Source: a virus. Taken from it: DNA of 46,883 bases. A model generated the notes under the pieces. The model saw only the letters and a list, made by a program, of their open reading frames with translations. It did not search any database and was not told where the DNA came from. The stretch spans positions 1 to 46,883 of the IMG/VR virus record IMGVR_UViG_3300047408_000148; one strand, given 5' to 3'. Every line of letters starts with the position of its first letter. Position 1 is the stretch's first letter. Shown piece by piece: positions 14,669 to 21,557 of this stretch. A program made the translations under genes and the position numbers.

Positions 14669-15000
14669 GCGGTCCTCTCTTTTCTGTCGTGGAGTTCAGC
14701 CCGAAGCATCCTGCGCTGGCCCATGACCGCCAGTTGTAACGGGGCGCTCCGGCGGACTTCACTGGGTAAGCCGTATTTGATGGAGCCGAGAAAATTCATC
14801 CAGCGATGAAAGGACAGCGGCAGCATCAAGAGCCTGCGATGACTCAGATGCCCTTCCCCGTCCAGTTGCCGCTCCAGCAGGGCGCGATCGCATTCCATCC
14901 AGACAGCCGCCTTGGTGATGCTGATGTCGGCATGTCGGAGCGCGGCCCGAATCAAATCGGCATCGAGCAGGGCAAGCAGGAACAGGAGGCTGTGTCTCAT
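14665..15000 (-). CDS. Putative DNA-binding (HTH-like) regulatory protein
   Basis: A 111-residue protein whose central part (LIRAALRHADISITKAAVW, then DRALLERQLDGEGHL) has the spacing of a helix-turn-helix with a recognition helix, followed by a basic helical C-terminus. It heads the operon downstream of the HNH gene and has an inverted repeat (15025-15044) just upstream. It may regulate the leftward genes. Moderate confidence in the fold, low in the target. Confidence 0.55.
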   Translation of the reverse strand: MRHSLLFLLALLDADLIRAALRHADISITKAAVWMECDRALLERQLDGEGHLSHRRLLMLPLSFHRWMNFLGSIKYGLPSEVRRSAPLQLAVMGQRRMLRAELHDRKERTA

Positions 15001-15024
15001 TTCGCTTTTCCTACGGTCCGAGTC

Positions 15025-15044
15025 AGTGACTTCCTTCCGTCACT
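15025..15044. promoter_or_regulatory. Inverted repeat upstream of the HTH-like gene
   Basis: AGTGAC (15025-15030) and GTCACT (15039-15044) are perfect 6-bp arms around an 8-bp spacer, in the 63-nt gap before the gene starting at 15000. The arm spacing (about 14 bp centre to centre) fits a dimeric repressor site. No T-run follows, so a terminator is unlikely. Confidence 0.45.
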
Positions 15045-15063
15045 AATGCTGCGTAGAGTGGGG

Positions 15064-15636
15064 TCATGACGCCAGATGCTCTGCTTCGGAATCATCTAGA
15101 TGCGCCCACGACTTTCGGTTTACAATCCCGCTCACCGTGTTGCGGGCGATGCCAAACTCACGCGCCAGGCGATATTGGAGTTCACCATTGGCAGCACGGG
15201 CGCGAATCTGTCGAACCTGAAGCTCGTTCAGCTTCTGCAGACCCCACGCTCGTTTGCGACCCTTACGAACAGAGTCGAGATGGTTCTCGCGACGGGTACC
15301 GAGGAAGAGATGATCGGGGTTAACGCAGACCGTATTGTCACAGCGGTGGCAGACTTCCATGCCTTCCGGGATCGCGCCACGGCTCGCCCACCACGAGAAA
15401 CGGTGCGCCATGATGCGCGTCTGTCCGCCAACACCGAAGATTCCATAACCTCGGTCGCTGATGTAACCAACATATGCCCAGCACGGACTTTCGCCTTCGC
15501 TTTCGCCCCTCTGGACATTACCCCAAAACCGTGCGAATACGCTCGCCCGCTTAGCTGGATCGAGTGTCCACTTAGCATATTGCCAAGCAAGGGTGCGCCC
15601 TATAAGCGCTGTTATGTTAATCTCGGCTTGAGTCAC
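15064..15636 (-). CDS. HNH homing-type endonuclease with C-terminal HTH
   Basis: A 190-residue protein. Residues 36-120 are a classic phage HNH_3-type domain: FARFWGNV, CWAY..YISDRGYG.F, AHRFSWW, then the metal-binding core EVCHRCDNTVCVNPDHLFLGT. The C-terminal 60 residues (LNELQVRQIRA, YRLAREFGIARNTVSGIV) form a helix-turn-helix that would give target specificity. Such free-standing genes are mobile and often sit between phage operons. It overlaps the repressor gene upstream by 4 nt, so it is well integrated in the transcription unit. Confidence 0.9.
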   Translation of the reverse strand: MTQAEINITALIGRTLAWQYAKWTLDPAKRASVFARFWGNVQRGESEGESPCWAYVGYISDRGYGIFGVGGQTRIMAHRFSWWASRGAIPEGMEVCHRCDNTVCVNPDHLFLGTRRENHLDSVRKGRKRAWGLQKLNELQVRQIRARAANGELQYRLAREFGIARNTVSGIVNRKSWAHLDDSEAEHLAS

Positions 15637-15902
15637 TTTACACCCTGCAAATCAGGCTCAATCAACGTGTTCTCATTGTTGGGCTTAGCCGATCTGCCAA
15701 GCTTCTTTAGCAGCCAGGACTCAGCCGGGATACCGGTGAGGCGCTCGATCCGTACCGCATTTAGCAATCCGGGTGTCCGTATCCCGCTCAGCAACTGCGA
15801 CAAGTAAGCATCACTCATCTTCAGTAGGTCGGCCAGTTCCCTCTGTAGGTACCCGTGGCGATCCCGGTATTCCGCTAGTCGTTCACGACCCGCTTTCGGC
15901 AT
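15633..15902 (-). CDS. Cro/CI-type HTH repressor (leftward)
   Basis: An 89-residue protein with an XRE-family helix-turn-helix at about 8-60: YLQRELADLLKMSDAYLSQL, then GIRTPGLLNAVRIERLTGIP. There is no C-terminal cleavage or dimerisation domain, so it is Cro-like in size. It is divergent from a second XRE gene (15992-16405) across 89 nt, the layout of a lytic/lysogenic or early/late switch. Its promoter (15909-15937) would start the mRNA at or next to the ATG, so translation may be leaderless. Confidence 0.85.
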   Translation of the reverse strand: MPKAGRERLAEYRDRHGYLQRELADLLKMSDAYLSQLLSGIRTPGLLNAVRIERLTGIPAESWLLKKLGRSAKPNNENTLIEPDLQGVK

Positions 15903-15908
15903 GGGCAG

Positions 15909-15937
15909 AGATTAGCAAACAGGAACAACCATGTCAA
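15909..15937 (-). promoter_or_regulatory. Sigma70 promoter giving a near-leaderless mRNA
   Basis: A perfect -35 TTGACA (15932-15937, minus strand) with a 17-nt spacer and -10 TAATCT (15909-15914). Transcription would start at about 15902-15903, where the repressor ATG lies, and no Shine-Dalgarno is present. Lambda cI from PRM is the known precedent for such leaderless repressor mRNAs. Confidence 0.6.
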
Positions 15938-15991
15938 TAGGGCTGAGCTATTTTTTAGCCTCACGCCAAAATAAATTGTGGGACGATAGGG

Positions 15992-16405
15992 ATGGAACTG
16001 ATGAGACGCGAGCTGCGGCCAGATTACTTGCTGGCCGAGAACATCCGTAGCCTCTTGAATGGGCGCGGGTTAACGGAAACGTCGCTGGCGGTCTGGTGTG
16101 GGCACCGACCTGCGTGGATTAGTAAAATCCTGTCCAACGAGCGCGGGGTTAAGATTGCGGACTTGGGGAAGATCGCAGACTTCTTCGGGCTGACCACCAG
16201 CGAACTGTTTTCCCCCGGCATCAGCCTGCTCACGGAGAGGCGAAAGTCCCAGCGACGAACCTGTCATGAGCGGCGGTCCCATGAGGACCGGCGTCGAGGC
16301 GAACGCCACCCCGTCCATCCAGAGGTCAACCCGTTCAAATTACGCGGCATCCCACGGGAAGTCCCGCGCCTTACATCCGGCCAGATTGACGGCGACGGCC
16401 ACTAA
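15992..16405 (+). CDS. XRE-family HTH repressor (rightward)
   Basis: A 137-residue protein with an XRE helix-turn-helix at residues of about 14-72 (LLAENIRSLLNGRGLTETSL, then HRPAWISKILSNERGVKIADL and DFFGLTTSELF), followed by a strongly basic Arg/His/Glu-rich tail with no recognised fold. It is one of very few plus-strand genes in this region. The start may be 15992 or the ATG 9 nt later. It lacks an S24 peptidase domain, so it is not a LexA-type inducible repressor. It probably opposes the leftward repressor, and it converges on the minus-strand gene 16402-16629 with a 4-nt overlap. Confidence 0.85.
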   Translation: MELMRRELRPDYLLAENIRSLLNGRGLTETSLAVWCGHRPAWISKILSNERGVKIADLGKIADFFGLTTSELFSPGISLLTERRKSQRRTCHERRSHEDRRRGERHPVHPEVNPFKLRGIPREVPRLTSGQIDGDGH

Positions 16406-16629
16406 TCCTCGCACCCTTCGTTCTCCGATTCGGTCAGGACAAAGTCCAGATGCTCGGTCAGCGCGGCCAAGACCCATTGGGTTAGTCGGCTCATGGGAAT
16501 ATGGGCAGCGGTCAGCGCGGCCATAATCGACTCGGTCCGCATGGTGACTTCCAGATGCCGCTTCAGGATGTGCTCGCCGGTCACGGCGGTCTGGTCGCAC
16601 GCCTTGTCGGTGAAATCACCGGGGTTCAT
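16402..16629 (-). CDS. Small helical protein of unknown function
   Basis: A 75-residue, mostly helical acidic protein (MNPGDFTDKA start). Overlaps the next upstream stop by 4 nt and the convergent repressor by 4 nt. The middle segment (RTESIMAALTAAHIPMSRLTQWVLAAL, partly) has an amphipathic helix-turn-helix look but no family match. Confidence 0.6.
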   Translation of the reverse strand: MNPGDFTDKACDQTAVTGEHILKRHLEVTMRTESIMAALTAAHIPMSRLTQWVLAALTEHLDFVLTESENEGCED

Positions 16630-16871
16630 GGCTTGGCTGAGACACTGGTGACTAACGCTCTGAACTTCCCCACCGTCATACAGTCCCGGAACAGATGCCC
16701 GTAGGGAGACTCTGCGCAGAGCATGTCGGTATCGTCAAAGTCATTGGCAATGACGATGTGCTTCTGGGTCGGATCAGGTGGGGCGAGCTGCAGGACCGGC
16801 CGTGGCGGGGCACAGCCTGTGTACAGGGCTCCGCATATAACCAGGGCTGTTATAGAGGCAGCGAAGCGCAT
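16626..16871 (-). CDS. Small predicted lipoprotein
   Basis: An 81-residue protein with a lipoprotein signal: MRFAA, a hydrophobic stretch and a lipobox (LYTGC, Cys20) followed by a Pro-rich linker. The mature part is about 60 residues. I chose the start at 16871 because the signal begins there; the longer frame has no support. An Rz1-like or exclusion role is possible, and a two-helix membrane protein gene lies directly upstream. Confidence 0.6.
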   Translation of the reverse strand: MRFAASITALVICGALYTGCAPPRPVLQLAPPDPTQKHIVIANDFDDTDMLCAESPYGHLFRDCMTVGKFRALVTSVSAKP

Positions 16872-16876
16872 GGCTT

Positions 16877-17029
16877 TCAGTGCTTGTACATGAATGTCAC
16901 CGTCGCGGTAATCGCTAGCGCCGACAGCCAGTAGCACACGTCCGCCGCCTTGCGTTCATACGCCCAACGACAGGCGTTGAGAAAATACAGACCCATAATC
17001 ACGTAATTGAAGACCTTCGGATCTTTCAC
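16877..17029 (-). CDS. Small two-helix membrane protein
   Basis: A 50-residue protein started at a GTG that overlaps the upstream stop (GTGA). It has two hydrophobic helices (about 7-20 and 31-46) joined by a basic turn. The topology fits a small holin-like or regulatory membrane protein. It precedes a lipoprotein gene by 5 nt. Confidence 0.55.
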   Translation of the reverse strand: MKDPKVFNYVIMGLYFLNACRWAYERKAADVCYWLSALAITATVTFMYKH

Positions 17030-17271
17030 AGCACCTTCCACGAGCGTCCACAGATGCTGCACACGCGCTCGCGCTGCCCTGCGGTTTCCACAATGTCCAC
17101 CGATCGGGTTTCGCCGCAGCCGTAGCATTCATCCTCGGCCACGATCCGGTTGGCCCCGAGAATCACCAGATGTGATTCCCCAGCCTTAATCGTTTCCAGC
17201 TCGAGATATACCCCACGCCTAATGACGCGCTGGATCGTCGCGCCGGTCAGCCAGTCCACGGTGGCGTCCAT
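17026..17271 (-). CDS. Zinc-ribbon protein
   Basis: An 81-residue protein with a beta-rich N-terminal half and a C-terminal zinc ribbon formed by CYGCGE and CSICGRSW. The arrangement is like small transcription-factor-like ribbons. It overlaps the peptidase-like gene start by 1 nt. No specific function can be assigned. Confidence 0.7.
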   Translation of the reverse strand: MDATVDWLTGATIQRVIRRGVYLELETIKAGESHLVILGANRIVAEDECYGCGETRSVDIVETAGQRERVCSICGRSWKVL

Positions 17272-17663
17272 TACCGCAACTCCAGAAATGCGCCGGCGGT
17301 CGCCTTCTCGCGAGCCAGATATTCATCGGGCGGCAGGATGATCCCGTCCGCCGGATCTGCGACCACGCCATGTGAGACGGCAATCAGATGCGCGGTCCCA
17401 ATCTCATGCCGGGAGCCTTTCGCCCACTCCACGACCAGCAAGCCTTCGTCCTCGTCCAGATTCGGCTCGCGTTTCTGGAGCAAGAGAATGCCCATTTTCT
17501 TGCCAATGCGGATGATGGTATGGAGATGCACGCCTGACCGCCCACGACGTTTCGGCTCGACCTTGGCGGCTTCGACGTACACGTCCTCGTAGGTCTGCTC
17601 GGTCAACGTGGCAATCGCCGCGACTGCGCAGTCCCCGAAGGCTCTCTGCAGCACCAGCTTCAC
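17271..17663 (-). CDS. Papain-like (C39-type) cysteine peptidase-like protein
   Basis: A 130-residue protein with the signature of a small C39-like domain: Gln6 and Cys12 in QRAFGDCAVAAIA, TYEDV after it, then a His (GTAHLIAVSHG) and an Asp (VADPADG) in the order of the catalytic triad. Phage versions may process or bind peptides, but their roles are mostly untested. Its 4-nt overlap with the exonuclease gene suggests co-expression. Confidence 0.7.
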   Translation of the reverse strand: MKLVLQRAFGDCAVAAIATLTEQTYEDVYVEAAKVEPKRRGRSGVHLHTIIRIGKKMGILLLQKREPNLDEDEGLLVVEWAKGSRHEIGTAHLIAVSHGVVADPADGIILPPDEYLAREKATAGAFLELR

Positions 17664-18322
17664 GGCACGTACTCCACCGATTGCGCACTCCCAGAGCGCC
17701 AGACCTTTGGTGTTCCGAGGTAGTCCCGCGCCAGCAGCTCGCGCCTCAGCGCCATGTGCTGCTTGACATCCCCCGTCACACGGTTGCGTACTTCTGCGAG
17801 TCCTTCAGGGGTCAGCCTGTTGGCCGCACGCCACTTGCTCTGGTTCATCTGCACCTTGGCGTGCTCCAGTCGGAACATCGCGCCCAGGCTCTCCTGTGAC
17901 AGACTCAGACCCTTGGACCGAATCAGGTGGATCTTGGTGTCCTGCACCATCACATCCGGCAAGGGAGCCATCAGGCATTCCATCAACGCTCCGTTCACCA
18001 TCGGGAGGTCGTGTCCGAGGATGTAGTGACCCGTGACCAGATCCGCTTGGCGGTAGGCGTTCACAAACTGTTTCAGGATGTAGGGCAGCGGGTGTTCTCC
18101 GAGGAGGTACACGGTCACGTCGGAGTCATCCCACGCCCACGCAATGGCGGTGACTTCGGCCGTGGTGAAGTCGGACCCCAGATAGCTCAGGGGCCTGTTC
18201 TCGATGTCGAAGTCCAGCACGCGCAGCGGGCGTGATTTCACCGTTACGCTGGATGGCGTAATGGTGACGGACTTATTTGGCGTCGCGGTTCGTGGACGAA
18301 TCAGAATCCGCATCAGCCTCAA
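17660..18322 (-). CDS. DnaQ-like 3'-5' exonuclease (PolB-exo type)
   Basis: A 220-residue protein with the three RNase-H-fold exonuclease motifs: ExoI LDFDIENRP (about 36-44), ExoII VTGHYILGHDLPMVN, and a candidate ExoIII near TGDVKQHMAL. It resembles the proofreading domain of family B polymerases, but no polymerase domain follows and none was seen in the window. It may process DNA ends or partner with a host polymerase. A GTG at 18241 is an alternative start that would shorten the overlap with the upstream gene. Confidence 0.75.
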   Translation of the reverse strand: MRLMRILIRPRTATPNKSVTITPSSVTVKSRPLRVLDFDIENRPLSYLGSDFTTAEVTAIAWAWDDSDVTVYLLGEHPLPYILKQFVNAYRQADLVTGHYILGHDLPMVNGALMECLMAPLPDVMVQDTKIHLIRSKGLSLSQESLGAMFRLEHAKVQMNQSKWRAANRLTPEGLAEVRNRVTGDVKQHMALRRELLARDYLGTPKVWRSGSAQSVEYVP

Positions 18323-18509
18323 TCACCAAATCAAATGCTTGGCCTTCGGTCAGGCCCAAGACGCTCTTGCCAGATTTCATCGCCTCGATTTCAGGCAGCA
18401 AGACGTCCTCAATAAAGTCGATGCGCTCAAACTTCTGTTTGAGTGCGAACTGGGAGAGTCGAAACGCTTTGAGTTTCTTCTCCTGCCGCGAGTCCCTGCT
18501 TAAGCTCAC
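18273..18509 (-). CDS. Small helical protein of unknown function
   Basis: A 78-residue, Lys/Glu/Ser-rich protein with a helical core and an acidic, Asp/Ser-rich tail. It overlaps its neighbours by 50 nt and 83 nt, longer than elsewhere, so its start or reality is less sure. No motif was recognised. Confidence 0.5.
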   Translation of the reverse strand: MSLSRDSRQEKKLKAFRLSQFALKQKFERIDFIEDVLLPEIEAMKSGKSVLGLTEGQAFDLVIEADADSDSSTNRDAK

Positions 18510-18798
18510 TCAGCCTCTCCTTGAGATGCGCGTTGATGCGCGTCGCCTCCTCGATCGTCGCGGCCTTCCCGAAGTAGTCGCTATTCCCAGCACGCAGCCG
18601 TCTCGCATTCACCACCCGTCGTTTCTCGCTGAGGTCATAGCGGAGCTTTCTCGCACTCCCCCTGCCATCGATGTTCCAGGGGCGCGTGCGCTCTCGTGCC
18701 CGAAAACAGGGTCGGCAGATGGACCCCTGTTTTCGTCGTTGTAAGACGGGATCGATCGCGCCCCCACAGAACCGGCACGCTACGACCACTTCCACCAT
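18427..18798 (-). CDS. Zinc-finger protein with coiled C-terminus
   Basis: A 123-residue protein: residues 8-35 contain CRFCGGAID and ICRPCF, two CxxC pairs of a zinc ribbon, then a basic segment and a C-terminal helix of about 40 residues rich in Leu, Glu and Lys. The zinc ribbon and basic stretch suggest nucleic-acid binding. Confidence 0.6.
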   Translation of the reverse strand: MVEVVVACRFCGGAIDPVLQRRKQGSICRPCFRARERTRPWNIDGRGSARKLRYDLSEKRRVVNARRLRAGNSDYFGKAATIEEATRINAHLKERLSELKQGLAAGEETQSVSTLPVRTQTEV

Positions 18799-19019
18799 CG
18801 GCGCTCGTCCTCGGTCATGGCCTGCAGCCAGTCGGCATACCGCACGTCATCCTCCCGAATCAGCACACGCCAGCCCTTCTCCTGCCAGAAGGCAATATTC
18901 GGCACCCCCACAATCCGGGATGCCAGAATGCCGGGTGAGAGGTACTTGAACATGATGGCGTCCAGCGGCCTGCCGTCCATGCCATTCGTCAGTAATCGTA
19001 GACGCTGCCTCCGCACCAT
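18780..19019 (-). CDS. Small protein of unknown function
   Basis: A 79-residue protein with a basic start and a Trp/Asp-rich C-terminus (ending DERRWWKWS). It overlaps the next gene by 19 nt. The composition suggests a small alpha/beta domain; no family was recognised. Confidence 0.55.
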   Translation of the reverse strand: MVRRQRLRLLTNGMDGRPLDAIMFKYLSPGILASRIVGVPNIAFWQEKGWRVLIREDDVRYADWLQAMTEDERRWWKWS

Positions 19020-19028
19020 CCACCTACG

Positions 19029-19343
19029 TCATGCATGTGCAGCCTTCTTCGCCGCGATGATGTTCTGCAGCGCCACCACCGCGTCAATGACACCACCAGC
19101 CGCTGCCGCAACCTCGGCATCGTCCAGCAGATCCTTGTTGGTCAGGCTCTCGGTGTTCTCGAGTGCGCCTTTGACCACGGATAGCACGGCAGCTTTCTTC
19201 TCAGCCCCGGTCAGGTCTTTGATGTGCGGGATCGTCTTGACCAGTTCCTCGATCCGGCCGACTTCAGGCACGAGGGTGGCGATGATATTGGAGGTCACGT
19301 CGAAGACCTTTCTCCACGGCACTTTCTTGAAGGGGTTACTCAT
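19029..19343 (-). CDS. Small Ala-rich helical protein next to holin candidate
   Basis: A 104-residue protein starting MSNPFKKVPWRKV, a basic N-terminus followed by amphipathic helices and an Ala-rich C-terminus. Its start overlaps the stop of the holin-like gene (ATGA), an arrangement seen for phage lysis genes and for holin regulators. No enzymatic motif was seen. Confidence 0.55.
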   Translation of the reverse strand: MSNPFKKVPWRKVFDVTSNIIATLVPEVGRIEELVKTIPHIKDLTGAEKKAAVLSVVKGALENTESLTNKDLLDDAEVAAAAGGVIDAVVALQNIIAAKKAAHA

Positions 19344-19531
19344 TGATCCTCCGAATGCGGCAGCGGCGAGCTTGCCAACTTGCCAGAGATGATCCCGACC
19401 ACGAAGGACACCAGCGAAATCCAGTGCTGGACGTGGTCTGGAATCCAGGGGAACAGATCGAAGTTCAGCGCGAGGCCCGTCGCCACCGCGCCGACCATAC
19501 CGATCCACCAATAGGCTGAATCTCGTGTCAT
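19340..19531 (-). CDS. Small two-helix membrane protein, holin-like
   Basis: A 63-residue protein with two hydrophobic helices (about 9-22 and 35-51) and a short polar tail with acidic end. This is the topology of class II holins. A weak G-rich ribosome binding site precedes the ATG. No endolysin lies next to it; the nearest enzyme genes are the glycosidase-like pair at 20.3-23.1 kb, so the lysis role is a hypothesis. Confidence 0.5.
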   Translation of the reverse strand: MTRDSAYWWIGMVGAVATGLALNFDLFPWIPDHVQHWISLVSFVVGIISGKLASSPLPHSEDQ

Positions 19532-19550
19532 TTACTTTCCCCAGAAAATG

Positions 19551-19578
19551 TTGGGATCGAGAGAAGGAGGGGTAAAAT
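19551..19578 (+). promoter_or_regulatory. Possible promoter for the rightward HNH gene
   Basis: TTGGGA (19551-19556), a 16-nt spacer and TAAAAT (19573-19578) lie about 75 nt upstream of the plus-strand HNH gene in the 119-nt gap. Consensus fit is fair (4/6 and 5/6). Confidence 0.35.
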
Positions 19579-19650
19579 AGACGGGACTCGCAGAACGCTG
19601 AAACGCTCGGCGAGCCCCTGACCACATCGGCCGCACAGGAGGCGGCTCAC

Positions 19651-20355
19651 ATGGCTGACGAGAATCCTACTCCACCTCTTTGCGCTTGCGGCTGCGATGA
19701 ATACGTGCGCAGATACAAGGGCAAGTGGCGCACATTCAGGCATGGCCACCACGTGCGCATAGTCGCAAAAGGTCCGTCTCACCCGCAATGGAAGACGGGT
19801 CGATTTATAGACAAGCGCGGTTATGTCCACGCGTGGGTCGGTCGCGACCACCCGCTGTCTAATAAGCATGGCTATGCGCGCGAACACCGACTTGTGATGT
19901 TTGGAATGATTGGGCGACCACTTCTGCCAACCGAGGTTGTTCATCACAAAGACGGCAATAAAGCCAACAACGCTCCGGACAATCTTGAACTCTGCGCGAA
20001 TCAAAGCGAACACCTGAAGAAACAGCACGCCGACATGGATCGCCGTCGCAAGATTCCAATTCCGAAGCTGGTTTGCCACTGTGGGATCGTGGTGAAGGCG
20101 CAGGGATTGTGCGATACGCACTATGCAGCCCTTCGCCGCCGCAGAAGCGGTCTGCAGATCGCCATCCGTCGCGCTGTGTGCTGGTGCGGAAAGCCACATG
20201 TCGCTCGCGGGCTGTGCGATCGTCATTACAGCCAAGCTAAGCGGCTGGGATTCCCGGACACCATGGGGACGTTGGTGCTTCATCGACGCCACAAGACCCC
20301 CAAAGCATCGAGTGATGTCCATCCGGGCTCGGGAGCCGACACTCCAGACTGCTGA
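19651..20355 (+). CDS. HNH homing endonuclease (mobile, opposite strand)
   Basis: A 234-residue protein with a central HNH domain (HGYAREHRLVMF, then EVVHHKDGNKANNAPDNLEL), characteristic of phage homing endonucleases. Two other Cys/His clusters flank it: CACGCDEY at the N-terminus, and CHCG..GLCDTHY and CWCG..GLCDRHY at the C-terminus, which look like repeated zinc-binding specificity modules. A strong AGGAGG precedes the start by 8 nt. It is on the plus strand inside a minus-strand block, consistent with insertion, and overlaps the 3' end of the glycosidase-like gene by 76 nt. Confidence 0.9.
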   Translation: MADENPTPPLCACGCDEYVRRYKGKWRTFRHGHHVRIVAKGPSHPQWKTGRFIDKRGYVHAWVGRDHPLSNKHGYAREHRLVMFGMIGRPLLPTEVVHHKDGNKANNAPDNLELCANQSEHLKKQHADMDRRRKIPIPKLVCHCGIVVKAQGLCDTHYAALRRRRSGLQIAIRRAVCWCGKPHVARGLCDRHYSQAKRLGFPDTMGTLVLHRRHKTPKASSDVHPGSGADTPDC

Positions 20356-21557
20356 CACCTGACCATGAATGGTCCGATGACATAGGTTCTGGCTGATTCG
20401 GATTGACCGTCTTCTACAATGCGGCGATATGCGCCGTAAGGCGCATCAGCCGGAAACGCATTCATCGCATCCAACGCAACAGCGGCCAGCACGCGCTCAG
20501 CGGGAGTTGGCAGGTTCCCATATTTCCCGCTCTCGCTATGCCACGTCGCTCCAGCCCCAAAGAGTGAGGCTCCCCCAAAGTACGCGCGCCATGAGGCAAT
20601 GTCTGTTCCAACATCTTCCAACTTGGCAGGTTCGTCAGCGACCGCAGGTTCGTGGAAGGCTGGATCGCTAGGGCTCCCTGGTCCGCCGCCGTCGTAATAC
20701 TCTTTTAAGTCGTGTGTGCGCCTAGGGAAATCGGGCGTGCGCGCAGTATGCGGGGTCAGGTACTGCCCTCGATGCCCCGCCACGGTCAAGCCATCGGTCC
20801 ACAGCAACTGGGTCGCGGGAACGTGCAACGCGGCCGGATCAACCTTGTCATGGACACCGGGTTCATTCACGAGCTCCACCAGCAAATTGGCTTCACTGAA
20901 ACTGGCGAAGAAATGGTCTACGAGGGCTTGGGCCTCACTGGTGGGCTTGTACCCGGTGAACAGCACTTCTTCGACGTAGAACCCGCGTTGGGCGACATAG
21001 GCGAGGAATCCGTGGACGCACTCGTCTGAGGCTTGCGGCCAGCCGGTCCCCGGCCATTCGACGTACAGGAACACGCGCAGGATGTTGAAGCCCTTGAAGG
21101 CGTCAAGGAATGGGGTAATGTCTTCGCCCTTGCAGAATCGGTCCTGTAGGCCAAACGCCGTGACCCCCTTCCAGCGCCACGCCTGACTATCCTGATAGAA
21201 CAGTTTCCCGTTGGCGGTGAGTCGTGGGGTGGGAGGCGCAATGCGCTCGAGCACCACCGACAGACGCTTGTGGCGATCGACAGGCACGCAATCAGCCGGC
21301 GCATACGGGTGAAAGCCTTCATGTTCCACGGTGAGCGCGTAGCACCCCGTGTGGACGGTGAAGTAGGCCCAGCCGAAATCGTTCGCATCTTTGGCGACTC
21401 CCGCGAAGGTGACGTGACTCCCCGCCTGCAATTGTCCTGAGGGGTCGCTGATGCTGACTGAGAAATCCCAGGCTGGGGATTCAGGAGGCTTCGGCGGACC
21501 AATCGGCCCACACGCATTCAGCGTAAGAAGGACCGCACAAAGCGTCAGACGCCTCAT
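20280..21557 (-). CDS. Lipid-anchored TIM-barrel glycoside hydrolase-like protein
   Basis: A 425-residue protein with a lipoprotein signal (LTLNAC near residue 16, then Gly/Pro), a small beta-sandwich domain (about 30-110, Fn3/CnaB-like) and a C-terminal TIM-barrel-like region: KGVTAFGLQDRF at the start of the barrel, FNILRVFLYV, and LLVELVNEPGVHD. The NEP motif carries the acid/base Glu of clan-A (GH5-like) glycosidases. The start at 21557 fits the signal and the 4-nt overlap with the next gene. It could cleave host surface or periplasmic glycan. A lipid anchor is unusual for a phage enzyme. Its 3' end is overlapped by the HNH gene. Confidence 0.75.
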   Translation of the reverse strand: MRRLTLCAVLLTLNACGPIGPPKPPESPAWDFSVSISDPSGQLQAGSHVTFAGVAKDANDFGWAYFTVHTGCYALTVEHEGFHPYAPADCVPVDRHKRLSVVLERIAPPTPRLTANGKLFYQDSQAWRWKGVTAFGLQDRFCKGEDITPFLDAFKGFNILRVFLYVEWPGTGWPQASDECVHGFLAYVAQRGFYVEEVLFTGYKPTSEAQALVDHFFASFSEANLLVELVNEPGVHDKVDPAALHVPATQLLWTDGLTVAGHRGQYLTPHTARTPDFPRRTHDLKEYYDGGGPGSPSDPAFHEPAVADEPAKLEDVGTDIASWRAYFGGASLFGAGATWHSESGKYGNLPTPAERVLAAVALDAMNAFPADAPYGAYRRIVEDGQSESARTYVIGPFMVRCQQSGVSAPEPGWTSLDALGVLWRR

